Origin: Flaccisagitta enflata
Taxonomy: Eukaryota; Chaetognatha; Sagittoidea; Aphragmophora
Length of the DNA stretch: 64,000 bases
NCBI GenBank assembly: GCA_965153355.1
Contig: OZ231127.1
Span: 60,822,001 to 60,886,000 of the forward strand
Direction: 5' to 3'
Part shown: positions 53,664 to 64,000 of the stretch, one piece after another
How the letters are laid out: every line of letters begins with the position of its first letter
Numbering within the stretch: position 1 is the first letter of the stretch
The notes under the pieces: generated by a model
Seen by the model: only the letters and a program-made list of their open reading frames with translations
Told to the model about the DNA's origin: nothing
Databases searched by the model: none
Position numbers and translations under genes: made by a program

Positions 53664-54014
53664 ATTTCCACTCCTTAGGATTGCCGGTGGGTCAAAGAAA
53701 ATATGGTCCCTACGATCCTGATCTTCAGGCGCCTCAAGACGCCTGCTTCTCACAAGATGTCAAACGAGAACCCTTTGGTCTTCTCGTTTGTAACACGGGT
53801 CAAGTGAACTCTGAACTTTGTAAAATCCCTGGAGGGATAAGCGTTTGTATTTGACACAATGTCACGAAAGGGTGAAGTTCGCGTTTTGATATAGACTGTG
53901 CAAATACCTCGCCCTGTAGGGCGAGGGTTCCTTGTTTAATCTCTCTCTCTCTTTTTTCCAGTTTCGCAGATTTCATTCTTTCAAAATACGAGACTTTACT
54001 GCTGCTCTTTAGCC
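53664..54014 (+). other. array/retroelement junction, unassigned
   Basis: Contains an open frame (GLPVGQRKYGPYDPDLQ ... stop at 53852-53854) after an acceptor-like CTCCTTAG, with no recognised homology. It also has a perfect hairpin CTCGCCCTGTAGGGCGAG near 53911 and a short CT run before the gag-like start. The true left end of the retroelement probably lies in here. Confidence 0.4.
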
Positions 54015-55333
54015 ATGTCTACGCATATCAAGACCCCGAAGAATGCCGACGTCGCCGTTGTCATGCTGCCTGACGGGCAGAATCCTTATGGCGACGGTTG
54101 CAAGATAGATCGTGAGATCCAGTCGATTCTCTTTCACTACGGTCTGCGCGATGTAGACGTGGCGATATTGGACAAAGAAGGCTTTACCTCCGCTGACAAG
54201 TGTCAGTGGGTCAACCCGGATGGCGATGATGATTGCCACCTGACCTTCGAGGAATGCATCGCGAAATTCGTAAAGCCGAAGCTTTTTGTCCGACCGATTA
54301 AAGCAGCGATTCGTCGCATCCTCGCCGACGATCCTTTCGCCGCCGTCGTTACTCCGCCCGCGAAACGCCCGAGAACCGACGACGACAACGACGCCGCCAC
54401 CGCGTCGTCTGCTTCATCCAAGGCGAAAGACGGCGGTTCGAAAGCTTCAAAGTCTCTCTCCAAGTCTTCCTCTAAAACTTCCTCCAAGTCTTCCTCCAAA
54501 ACAACTTCATCCAAATCTTCCAAGATCGACGACGTCTCCGGTACTGACTCTTCGGCTTCCGACGCCGAGAACGACGACGCTGGCGCTGGATCTTCCGCCG
54601 GTGTCAATTTGATCGACTTCTCAAACCTCCCGTGCATTCCCGGGACGTCCACGAAGGCCAAAGATCTGAACCAACTGTTCTCCGCCGTGGGAACCGAGGT
54701 CAGTTTGTGTTTGTCACAATGATACTTATCTCGGTATTTGTTTAGGAGGTGTTTTGGTCATTTTAGGCTACTACATGAATGTATAGGAAATGTAACATGC
54801 GCTGTTTTCCCCCATAGAGCATTCGGAAGTGCAGAGAGGCTCTGCTGAAAACATGCGAAGCTTACATGAAGATTGATGACGCTCCTCCTTACTCCGTCAT
54901 TCTCCAGCAGTACAGAGAGCTGGGTGTGGCAGTTGTCGACGCTGCCAAGGAAGCCAAGGAGCAGAAGTTGGTTGGCCTTCTGGCTCTGAAGGGCATGTTA
55001 GACGGAGTCTACCATATCATAGAAAACCACTCAGTACAGAAAGGCCGTGGTTTAGCTCTCATGGTTTTCTCGGAAGTGAGTGGTCAAGGGGCGTGGAAAG
55101 TCACACAACGCCTCGCTGCTCAGAGTGCGCAGCTGCTGGCTTTGGATGCTCGGGCGTCTGGGGGCGCAGCTTCGTCCTCCGGCGCTAGGAGCAATCCTAG
55201 GCGTAGTGGCCGTGCCCCTCAGCCAGCGAGGGGTAGTGGCAGACAAGACTTGTCGAAAGTAAAGTGCCATGAATGCGCCCAATATGGGCATTTGAAGAAC
55301 GGTTGCCCGCTTTTAAAGAACAAAACCTCGTAA
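54015..55333 (+). CDS. gag-like protein with internal intron
   Basis: Two exons, 54015-54698 and 54818-55333, separated by a 119-bp GT-AG intron (GAG|GTCAGT ... CCCATAG|AGC), phase 0 on both sides, giving 399 codons. The start is AGCCATGTC. The N-terminal part is a mixed alpha/beta-looking domain, followed by a Ser/Lys-rich low-complexity middle with an acidic patch, then a helical region (CREALLKTCEAYMKI). Near the C-terminus is a CCHC zinc knuckle C-x2-C-x4-H-x4-C (CHECAQYGHLKNGC), typical of nucleic-acid-binding gag proteins. Without splicing the frame closes within 24 bases of the donor. It should package element RNA; that role is inferred from the position and the knuckle. Confidence 0.82.
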
Positions 55334-56063
55334 GTCTCCTTTACCGTATTTTTATCTCTTTTACCCTTTTAATTTGACTCATTGGGTACAGTTCGACCCT
55401 CATTTCTTTCGTTTTTAGTCTAGTTTGTTTTTCCATCATTCTTACCGTTCTGTAATAGACAATCCAGTGTTTTTGATCAAATGGTAAATATTTCTCAGGT
55501 CTTATAATAACAAGTCTTTTTTGCAATTGACCCCTGAATGACCCAAAGCCGGTTGGAAAGCGATCAGCCGCCTTAAACATTGAAATGAGACTCAAGACGA
55601 GACATGAGACATGAGACAAGACTCGCCGCAAGCGGTGGCGCCCGCTGGGCCGCGAGTCTGGGACGTTGCGCAGCAGATCTCCTGAGATGATTGGTGAGTG
55701 TGATGGCTGGGTCTTTGGTTATAGTTGATAGTCATCTATATCTCTTAACTTATCCGTTTGGTGTAGTTTCTAATTTTAGGCCTGTAGGAAAGCTCCAATG
55801 ATCCGTCCATCGCAGCCAAGTCTCGGTTACGTCCCCCCACAGGTGCTATTGGCGTATAGCACATGACTTTTGACGCATGACCGTGACACAGGTGCCATGA
55901 GCACATGGCAGGTGACTCCTTTGACGTTGGACTGTGACACGGGTGCTACAAGCGTACGACGGGTGACTTGCGACGCCTGACTGACATGAAGTCTATGACA
56001 CACGCTTTTCAAGTCTTGCTGATGGAGATTGCCTCATCTTCTTTGTAGGATTTTGCGGTCTAC
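55334..56063 (+). other. gag-pol interval of the retroelement
   Basis: No open frame of note. GTAAGT overlaps the gag stop at 55330 and an acceptor-like TTCTTTGTAG lies at 56048, but their phases do not join the two frames. Confidence 0.4.
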
Positions 56064-58784
56064 ATGCGCCGTCGCGCCGCTCGTCCGCCCCTCATCATTG
56101 AAGGCTTTGACCCTATGTCCGTCGCTGTCGACACTTCTCCGTGTACGTGGGTCGACTTGGAGGGCAATCCCGCCTCTCCTCCCCCCTTGAATCGGTTACC
56201 CTCGCCAATTGATGTCCTCTCTGGCCGTTCGACGCCGTCTTTTGATGGCCTTCGTCTGCGCAATCCGGACACTTTTAGATGCGGCAGTCTCCATCAGTTC
56301 GCTCATACTTGGGACTCTTACATGACGGGGATCAAGGGCTACGATGAAGTCCGCCCTTGGATTCGCAATGGCATTCATATCCCAGACTTTTTCCAACATT
56401 ACAAGGGTACTTTCAACGGACGTACGTTTGACTCTGACGTTCCCCCTCCGATGTTCTTTCAGAACGATAGCGTTTGCCATGAGTTTAAAGACTTTATTTC
56501 GACCACGATCTTGAAACGTTTGGCGGAAGGGAGTATGAAATGCCTTGGTAGGGTTGGCGTTGACCCCCCCCCCGTATGTAGTAAACGCTCTCTCTGTAGA
56601 ACCGACTAAGCCCCGCTTGATTTTATCCATGCGAGCCGTGAATCTTTTTTGCAAAGACACGCCGTTTCGACTGACTCCACTCTCTGACATAGTTCGACAT
56701 ATCCCCGATCAGTCCTTCTTCACGGGTTTAGACGACACGCAGGGTTACAAGCATCTTTCGCTTACAGAAGAGTCAATGCCTTTCTGTGGTTTCGAGTTTT
56801 CTGGCTACTGGTTTGTAGACACGACCCTGCCCTTTGGCTGGAAAAATTCAGCGTATTGTTATTTTTCTGTAGGTGAGGTTCTCTCTGAATGGTTGAGAGC
56901 CCAAGGCGTTTACACAGAGCTATGGATTGATGACCGTTTTTTGGGCATGGCCCCTCCCTTGTAATTTTCTAGGACTCCTACCGTGCCCGCTCCGCCCGTG
57001 CGATGTATGCCGCTAGCTATATGGGGATGAAGCTTGGATTCTCCTTGCATCCGACGAAGAGCTCGATTTTTCCGACTCAAGACATGGTCCACCTTGGTTT
57101 TGGCATAAACTCTGCGACCTCATCCTTTTATATAGCTGACAAGTGTCGTAGGAAATTTGTGACGTTCCTCAACGAACTTTTGAATCGAGGCACAGCGAAT
57201 CTCCTAGACTTACAACGCTGGGTCGGGAAATGCAATCATTTAGGCCTTATCTTTCCCGCTTTCTCTCTGTTCACCTTCGAGTGCCGTCAATTCATGTCCT
57301 CTTTGGGCGATGAACGTGTCGCCTTACCCCCTCGAGTTCTCGATGAAATTTCATTTTGGTCATTCGTGGCCATGCATACTGAGCCTATCCCGTTCCGCAA
57401 GCAGCAGCACGTTTCCGCTCGCCTCAGCACAGACGCCTCGGGATTCGCCTGGGGTGCCTCCGTGACTTTGCCGTCCGGCCCGGTTGAGTTGCGAGATTAC
57501 TGGTCGACTCCTCTTTTGTCGAGTGATATATGCGTGAAGGAGGCTTTGGCCTTGTTCTTTTGCTTGCAGGCGATCCGCCAACATCTTTCCGATCGTCGCT
57601 TCGACGTTTTCGTTGATAACGAGGGTCTCGTTCACGCATGGCAAGGCTTGCGTTCCCGTTCGCCAGAGTTGGTTGAAGTTTTGAAGTCTCTCTTCCTCTT
57701 TTGCGTCGACAATCGGCTTTCGCTGAAGCTGGTTTGGATATCCACGAAGGATAATCCAGCCGACGCTCCTTCCCGCACTCTCGATCGTAGCGATTCGACC
57801 CTTTCGGATCGCCTTCGCCGCCTCTTGTGGCGTTGTTACGGTCCCTTTTCCTTCGATCTCATGGCGCTTCCTTCGAATGCGCTTCGAGGTCCGAGTGGCC
57901 GCGCCATCCCTTTCTTCTCTCGTTTCCCCCTGCCGTCGTCGAGGGGTGCGAACGTTTTCGCGCAGTCGCTTCCGGGGGGTCGCCTTTATGCCTTTCCTCC
58001 CTTTTGCCTCATTGTGCCGGTCATTCGCCTCCTGATGGAGTGGGGGGCCCCGGATGCTGTGGTAGTCCTCCCCGTGTGGGCGGGGCGGCCAGCTTCTTGG
58101 CTCCATCTTCTTCGCCCTTTCATTCAGGATGAGCTGGTCCTTTCGGCTCCGGGTGAGACAGGCGTGTTGCGATACCCGTCTTCTCAGGGGTTCCAGGACG
58201 CCCTCCTACCGGTGCCCTTTGGTTTGTCGGCTTTTCGTTGCCGCTTTCCTTCGGTGCCCGCCCCTGTTCCGCCTCCGCCGGCTCCACCCGTCCGCGTCCT
58301 GTTCCTTGGTGATTCCGTTGTTCGCGCTCTTCAGGAGTTGGTCTGGCCTTCGCCTTTGCGGGTTTGGGTCTACGCCTTCTCCGGTGCTTCCTTGCGCCGA
58401 ATCGTCGAGCGTGGCATCTCTCTTTCCGATCGAGTTTCCTGTGACATTCTGGTGCTGCATGGTGGTGTCAATGACGCTTCCAGGGCAGGCGAGTCTTTCG
58501 AGAGCAATTTCCGCGCCGATTGCTCGCACGCGTCGCGCGTCGTCCCCGTTTGTTTTCCCGGTCGTCGCGTTCTCGTTTCCACGGCGTGCGTGTCCCGCTC
58601 GGTCGAGTTGAACAGTCGCGTCCTCGTGGTCAATCGTCTGCTCCGCGATCTTGCGTCGTCCGCGACTTGGACCGTTGTCTCGAATGACAACATTAGACCT
58701 GCTGACCTTATCGATGACGTGCATTTGAATGCTGCGGGCACGGCTAGGCTGTTTTCTAACATTGTCAAGGCTTTAAGTGCTTGA
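56064..58784 (+). CDS. RT-RNase H-SGNH hydrolase polyprotein, frame-broken
   Basis: Three frame segments: 56064-56609, 56545-56964 and 57003-58784. The first break is at a run of ten C near 56567; the second lies just after the RT active site, at a TAA/TAG cluster near 56962-56978. RT: RLILSMRAVN, FFTGLDDTQGY, LPFGWKNSAYCYF and a WIDDR catalytic box. RNase H: STDAS, KEALALFF, VDNEGLVHAW, NPADAPSR. A DIRS-type block follows (FDLMALPSNA, YAFPPFCLI, VVLPVW). The C-terminal SGNH hydrolase keeps GDSVV, GGVND and DDVHLN, that is Ser, Gly, Asn and His. As read, the copy cannot make one continuous protein. Confidence 0.88.
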
Positions 58785-58838
58785 ATGTTTTTGCATATTT
58801 CACATACGCTCTTTGCAAATGCCTAAATGTAATGTTTC
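58785..58838 (+). other. spacer with splice-acceptor-like sites
   Basis: TTTCTTGTTCGCAG at 58848 and CTTTATGTCCTCAG at about 58969 look like 3' splice sites in front of the recombinase domain, so its true start may be an exon boundary rather than the first in-frame codon. Confidence 0.35.
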
Positions 58839-60119
58839 TTGTTCGCAGATACAATGATGACCAATGTCGGTGACAATGACAATGACAATGTTAACGAAAA
58901 GGCCCTTGTTTTTTGTTTGTTGTGGTTCCTGCCTCAAGGCTGCAATATCTTTTCTTTATGTCCTCAGCGTGCGTCCTTCGATGAACGGCATGCGCAGCTT
59001 CGAAAGTATGTCCACGACACGAATTACGCCGTGAACAAGGACAGGATGAGGGCAGACCTCGAGCAATTCCTTTACGACCATTCTTCCTTGCCTCCTCCTC
59101 TCACGACTTCGCCGACTATATTGGAGGCCACGCCTCAAGATGTTCTCCGTTTTTTGCATAAGCGTGATAAAGCTGGTCGCACTCAGGTTCATGCGCCCGA
59201 GTGTGACCACATGGGCGCTCCTGGGCTTCATAGCTGTGGCTGCCCAAGGCATCTTGCTTTTGGCACGCTTGACAGTTATATTGGTCAGATCCGCGCCATC
59301 TTCAACGCCGCCGGTCGTTTGGGTCGTCTGAATCCCTGTGATTCCGCCGACGTGAAGGATTGGCTGCGAGCGAACAAGCTCGAGCAGCAGCGCCATCGCG
59401 TGCCCATCAGGCAGGCGAAACCTACCTTCTCGACGCATGTTCGCCTCCTCGTTAAGGAGATCATGCTTCAGCTGGCTAATCTTCCTGCAGGCGAGCCTCT
59501 GTTCCCGAAGAGATACCCGCTTCTTCGTGATTGGGCTTTCTTCCTCGTGCAGTGGTTCTCGGGGGATCGTGCCGGCGATCTCGGCAGGTCCTTCGGCCGG
59601 GAGGTTGTTCGGTTGGAGGATGGCTCCCTCCTCTTCAATCATACGGTCGGGAAGACCATCCGGTCCGCGGCGGGGGATCTCCTCGTGGTGCCGCCTGTTC
59701 CTGAGGAGCCTTCTCTGTGCCCGGTGGCCGCTTTCGATCGATATGTCGCCGCCTGCTCCGCCGCCGACCTCGATCTCCGTTCCGGCTTCCTCTTTCGCCC
59801 TCTCGCGCGTCCTCTGGGCATGTCCGCTCGCGACGTGCCTTTCTCTTGCAATGCCGCTACTAGACGTCTTCGCTTTTACTTACCCGATTTGGAACTGACG
59901 GCTCACGGTTCTCGCGCTGGTTGCGCGATTACGCTTTTAATGTTAGGAGCCTCCCCTGATTCTGTCAAGGACCATTGCCGTTGGGCTACGGATAGGGTCT
60001 TTAAGCATTACACGCAGCTAGATCGCGTGCGTCGTCTTGACGAATCTGCCCGCGTTTTGCAGTCCGCCGTGCGCCTGAAGATCCGGTTTTCCTGGCACGA
60101 TTGGATGTGGAGATGGTAG
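58839..60119 (+). CDS. tyrosine recombinase with chimeric C-terminus
   Basis: Catalyses strand exchange for insertion of DIRS-class cDNA. The N-terminal core-binding region contains DERHAQLRKYVHD and a Cys/His cluster (CDHMGAPGLHSCGCPRH). Catalytic domain: first Arg in WFSGDRAGDLGR, HGSRAG (H-x-x-R), W in CRWATD and the nucleophile Tyr in FKHYTQLD; all expected residues are present. The last 13-14 codons, from about 60079 to the TAG at 60119, are antisense sequence of the membrane-protein exon, so the native C-terminus is lost. The true start is uncertain. Confidence 0.85.
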   Translation: MFADTMMTNVGDNDNDNVNEKALVFCLLWFLPQGCNIFSLCPQRASFDERHAQLRKYVHDTNYAVNKDRMRADLEQFLYDHSSLPPPLTTSPTILEATPQDVLRFLHKRDKAGRTQVHAPECDHMGAPGLHSCGCPRHLAFGTLDSYIGQIRAIFNAAGRLGRLNPCDSADVKDWLRANKLEQQRHRVPIRQAKPTFSTHVRLLVKEIMLQLANLPAGEPLFPKRYPLLRDWAFFLVQWFSGDRAGDLGRSFGREVVRLEDGSLLFNHTVGKTIRSAAGDLLVVPPVPEEPSLCPVAAFDRYVAACSAADLDLRSGFLFRPLARPLGMSARDVPFSCNAATRRLRFYLPDLELTAHGSRAGCAITLLMLGASPDSVKDHCRWATDRVFKHYTQLDRVRRLDESARVLQSAVRLKIRFSWHDWMWRW

Positions 60120-63100
60120 AGGAATTTCCGTCGCTGGCGGTGGTGTAATGATGTCATCCAAGCCACGGAATGAACCTTTTATGGCCGTCAAATCCAGTGG
60201 ATAATCATCCATGATATTGAGAGTGACCATGAATGTACCATCGTTGACGGCCTGTTCAATTCGATATTTGGCGATCTCAACCGTGGTCTTCCAAGTGGGA
60301 TCATCCGGATCTGGATCCTCAAGAATTGAAAATGTCACCTCAAATTTTTCTTTGATCTCAATATGCTCAATTTCAATGTCGAAGAATCGAATGGCGTTGA
60401 TATCAGCCGTGCGTGACAGCTTTTTATAGAACTCATATTTGACATCATTTGGATAAGTGATTATGTGTTGCCAAATCTTTTCGTCTATGGCGAATCTAAT
60501 GGCAAATTCTTTGTGATTCAGGACACCCGCGCATTCTCTTATGTCAAATGTTTCATACAGCATGTCTTGCTCGTTGAAGCCCGACCAGTGATTGACGATC
60601 GTGGTTGTTGTTTGTTTGGGAGGCGCAAAATGGTTCTTCTGTTGAAACGCGACAGGGTGAGGCTCGTTGCCATGCACCCAATTGGAGGTGGCAAATGCCC
60701 ATTCCATGATGGCATAGGAAGCCTTTGGGACATCCATTCTCTTGCCAATCCATACATCACATAGGATGCCTCTGACATTTCTCTTTCCAGTGTAAGTCCA
60801 GTTGCCTTTATCAAATTTGAACATTTCTTTCACGTCCATCATTTCAAGCCCCGGTGTATACGAATCTTGAATTTTTTGGACGGTACAATTTCCTTGCAAC
60901 GTGTCCTGAATATAAGCCAGATTAGAATCAAAGTCGTTAACAATGGAAAGAGGATTGGTGCCATATGGACTGTGTGATTCCACGGTGGGCACAAAATCCG
61001 TTCTAGTCAGCTTCAACTCTTGATCATAAAAGATAGACGCAGTTTGCATTGAATTCTCCTGCCCAAACAAATTATCGAATTGTAACATTTCTACTTTTGC
61101 GCAAAATGTTGGAGAAGGATCAGGCGTTGGTGGCATGGCGGGTTTTCTGTTTTCACACCAAACTAATGGTGGTGTGTTGAACAAAGCGTCTTCATTCTCA
61201 ATGATACCAGGATAAAACTGAATGAAATCGTAGATATGCTCAACATCGTACAAAGTATTTGTATCGTTGTTAAGGGCTGTTCCTTTCCATACAGCTCTGA
61301 CGGGAACTTGTCCTGCCTTGCCCCCAACTGGCATGACATGATGAGAACTGGAAAAGTACCAGTCAACAACGGCGGTGGTATCACTCATTTCTGGAGAAAA
61401 TACACACGCTTGCCAATGATTCACCGAAATGCCCCTCACAGTCTCCATTCCCATGTATTTTTCTTTGAAATTTTGCCCAAAATGAAACACACCAGCTGGT
61501 GAGGCGATGTGAAGTTTACCATCAGCTCCCTCTTCCATACCAAAATATATGTCATTTGACTCACTCTTTGCTACATCCCAGGCTCTGCAGTAGTCATCGC
61601 TTATCTGGTAGACTTCCTGAGTGGGAAAATTGTAAATCTGATCAAAAACCCTACCCTCGTCTACAACTTTTACCCTGCCTTGGTCTCTCTTTTGATCATA
61701 CCATTCATGTAAGGAGACCGTTTTTAGTTTCCAAGGTTGTGTCCAGACAATTACGGTTTCAAACTGCTCAGGAAGTTTGGGCAATTGCGATTGTGATCCA
61801 CTTTGAGAAGTGAGATTGCAGACTGTTGTGTCAGGATCTCCTGGCTTCCATCCTGAGGGATGAGTTGGAGGTGGCGTTGTGCTCGGAGGAAGTGTAACTG
61901 GATTCATCTCCTGCAGAGATCCCTTCACTGCGGCCACTTCCAACGCCTCCCCCATTGAGACTTGTTCCAATGTCAGGGTGAACTCATCTGCGTCAATGGA
62001 AGTTCTGAGATTAAACAAGGCCTCAGTTAATGGAATTTGTTGAGGAATGTGTTTAATGTTGCCCTCAAGGGGAGGAGAATCAAGGAGCACAAACTCTACT
62101 CCAATAACGTCTCTCATTGCATAATAGTCGGCCTTGACATCTTGCACTCTGAGCAGGGACGTTTTTGCAGTCGCCGCGATACTTAACCAAACTTGCTCCT
62201 TAAATGTTTCTAACAAATCGTCTCGTTGGATTCTTCCCCAGTCTTTCCCGTAAAATTCAAAAGTCAAATGTTTTCTAGGCAAATCGCTAATACAAGGGCT
62301 GATGTCATAATCCTGCATTCTTGGCTCTCTATTGTCAAAATCGAAAAAATTCATTATGTATTCTTGACTCTTGTAGTCCATCAGTTTGGAGTGAGTTTGA
62401 ATCCTGAGCTTGAATGGAACGTCGTATTCGTAAGATTCCCCGGCCTTGTCCAACCAATCTTCAGTCAAAAATGACCATTCCATGGTACTTTTGAACATGC
62501 CTTGAGCGTTAGATGGCCAATCGTCTCTCTCCGTGATCCACACATTAACCTCAGCGCCACGTTCTTGTCTCTTTCCTACATAGGTGTAATTTGCGTCCAA
62601 TTCCAAGAATTCGTTGGCATTTTTCATTCGGACAAATTTCCATTTGTCTTCCAAGTCACCATCCGGAGCTGTATCGGGGCCAAAGTCTGGTAGTGTGTAA
62701 AGTGAGCAGCTGCCTGTGTTGGTGTCAATCCTGTACTGAATGCCGGTGTAAAAATCATGAACCTCTCTGATTGGATCTGAGTCCTCGGCGTCGCTGCCAT
62801 GATCGATTGATCCAATCTGACTGTAATCGAGGCGAACCAACTTCTTTGGGTAATCGTACCAAGCAGCGACTTGTCTGATAATATTAGCTGGAACTGAAGA
62901 CTTGGGCTCAATCAGTTCTTGCTTGTAAGAAAATGCATTTGGTAACTTTGGCAGTGGCTTGCCAAGTTTCCTCGAATCGCAATAAACCATAGGAGGTGTC
63001 AAGAATACCGAGGGATCTCTGATTTTGTTCTCAAAAGAGAAAAACTCCCAAGTATGATTGACTGGTGACGCTGCGTGAATTGTCTCATCATCCATGATGC

Positions 63101-64000
63101 CCTCCCATTTAGCCTTTAATGGAATCCCATATTTATTAGCCTCTGGCCACGTGTCGCTGTAAAGATTTTTCCTCTGCATCATGTCAGAGTATGACTGACG
63201 ATAAGGAAGCGACGATGGCATGATCCACATGGGGTCGGCGAAGTAGTAATCGACAGCAGCTGTTGTATTAAAGTACTCGGGTACATGTATGCAAGCACGC
63301 CAATGGAAAGCGCGTATACCTCGGACGTAAGTTGTACCCATGAATTTCTCGTTAAATTTCCTTCCAAAATGAAAAATGGAATTTGCGTTGCTTATGCGTG
63401 TGGTTCCATTCACTTCGGTAAAGCCTATGAAAATATTATCCCCCGTTTTCATTGGTTTTCTAGCCTCGCAAAATCCCGGTTGGTGTTGAAATACTTCACT
63501 TGTATTAAAGTTGTAAATGGTGCCTATATCTGTTTCACCATAAGTCAAAAAATTGACGGCGCCTATATTGTTTGGGACATCGATATACTCCCAAATCTCA
63601 TCCGTTCTTTTTTCTGCAATCGATCCTTGCGTGAATTCTATTCTCACTTGGAACTGATCCGGCAATGAAGGTAAATTGGACTCTGGGGCATCTGGGTCTC
63701 TCGGTGATGGAGTACAAGGCCATGGTTTATCTATTGGCTCCTCTGTATCGAGGCTCTTGAAAGACCCTTTGATCGCCTTCACAGTCACCGGATTCATGCT
63801 CATTGGCAAAAAGATAATCTCAAAATCATCACCATCCACAGCAGTCTTCAGAAATTCAGCGGCCTCTTCAACAGTTGTTACCCATGATGGGTCATCGGGG
63901 ACTGGATCTTCCAAAATCGCGAAACTCGCTTCGAGAATATTACTTCCCTCAAAAAATTCCAATTCTAGATCGAAAAATCTGATGGCGCTGACGGTGGTTT
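60079..64000 (-). pseudogene. inverted partial copy of the large membrane-protein gene
   Basis: Reverse complement of 13,760 down to about 9,840 of the gene at 8-18 kb, open throughout and continuing past the right edge. It covers the end of module 1, all of modules 2 and 3, and stops at the module 3/4 linker (SPHPIVPGKPDL), where retroelement sequence begins. About 20-25 amino-acid differences in about 1,290 residues, for example a cluster in the linker (DTKICTPTSQNG versus DTTVCNLTSQSG). The frame runs on into retroelement sequence to a stop at 60018-60020. Module 4, the transmembrane segment and the tail are missing here. Confidence 0.9.

Larger units (their letters stand above)
53900..60078 (+). 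mobile_element. DIRS/Ngaro-type tyrosine-recombinase retrotransposon, 3'-truncated
   Basis: Order on the plus strand: gag-like gene with intron (54015-55333), RT-RNase H-SGNH hydrolase (56064-58784, two frame breaks), tyrosine recombinase (58839-60119). No integrase, protease or LTR is visible. RT plus tyrosine recombinase defines the DIRS order; an SGNH hydrolase is known from the Ngaro group. The right end, where the split repeats should be, is replaced by an inverted piece of the membrane-protein gene. The left end is approximate. Confidence 0.88.

Noticed and set aside
54203-54661. Minus acidic frame of 152 codons
   Set aside because: Antisense of the Ser/Lys-rich gag segment.
55330-56048. 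A second retroelement intron joining gag to pol
   Set aside because: Donor GTAAGT and acceptor TTTGTAG are good, but phase 2 meets phase 0, so the join would be out of frame.
57360-59642. Minus frames of 228-248 codons opposite the retroelement
   Set aside because: Arg-rich shadows of GC-rich RT, RNase H and recombinase coding sequence.

Overview
The window is nuclear DNA of an invertebrate animal. It has multi-exon genes with phase-consistent GT-AG introns, a protein kinase D gene, a Pol III tRNA array, a tyrosine-recombinase retrotransposon and very dense microsatellites: (GA)n, (GTT)n/(CAA)n, (CTT)n, (CTTT)n, (ATC)n, (GT)n. The species cannot be fixed from the sequence.

Backbone gene. 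Nine exons of a protein kinase D (PKD/PRKD-type) gene lie on the minus strand between 46,934 and 4,412. They run 5' to 3' from an acidic Q-rich linker through the PH domain to the first part of the kinase domain. The N-terminal C1 domains and the rest of the kinase were not found in the window. Two complete plus-strand genes sit inside PKD introns. One (8,055-18,587, 4 exons) encodes a 2,642-residue predicted type I membrane protein with four repeated modules, probably of the LolA-like class. The other (26,781-42,057, 13 exons) encodes a 478-residue WD40 protein. At the far left, on the plus strand, are the last exons of an unidentified polyQ gene and an exon for a CHORD-like zinc module broken up by polyGln and polyGly.

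Introns hold simple repeats, minisatellites, several short terminal-inverted-repeat or foldback elements, a dead Tc1/mariner copy, and many copies of a dispersed repeat whose end reads AGTCGCG(n)CGCGACT. In the WD40 gene, several exon edges are tandemly duplicated together with their splice sites.

Right third. From 47,440 to 53,663 there is a 150-bp tandem array with 41 tRNA-Pro(CGG) genes (38 near-intact, 3 degraded) and a 42nd copy cut after 5 nt. Next comes a DIRS/Ngaro-type retrotransposon (about 53.9-60.08 kb): a gag-like gene with its own intron, RT, RNase H, an SGNH hydrolase with catalytic residues retained, and a tyrosine recombinase. Its 3' end runs straight into an inverted partial copy (60,079-64,000, about 98% identical in protein) of the 8-18 kb membrane-protein gene. 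This inverted copy is either a recent segmental duplication or an assembly/haplotype artefact.
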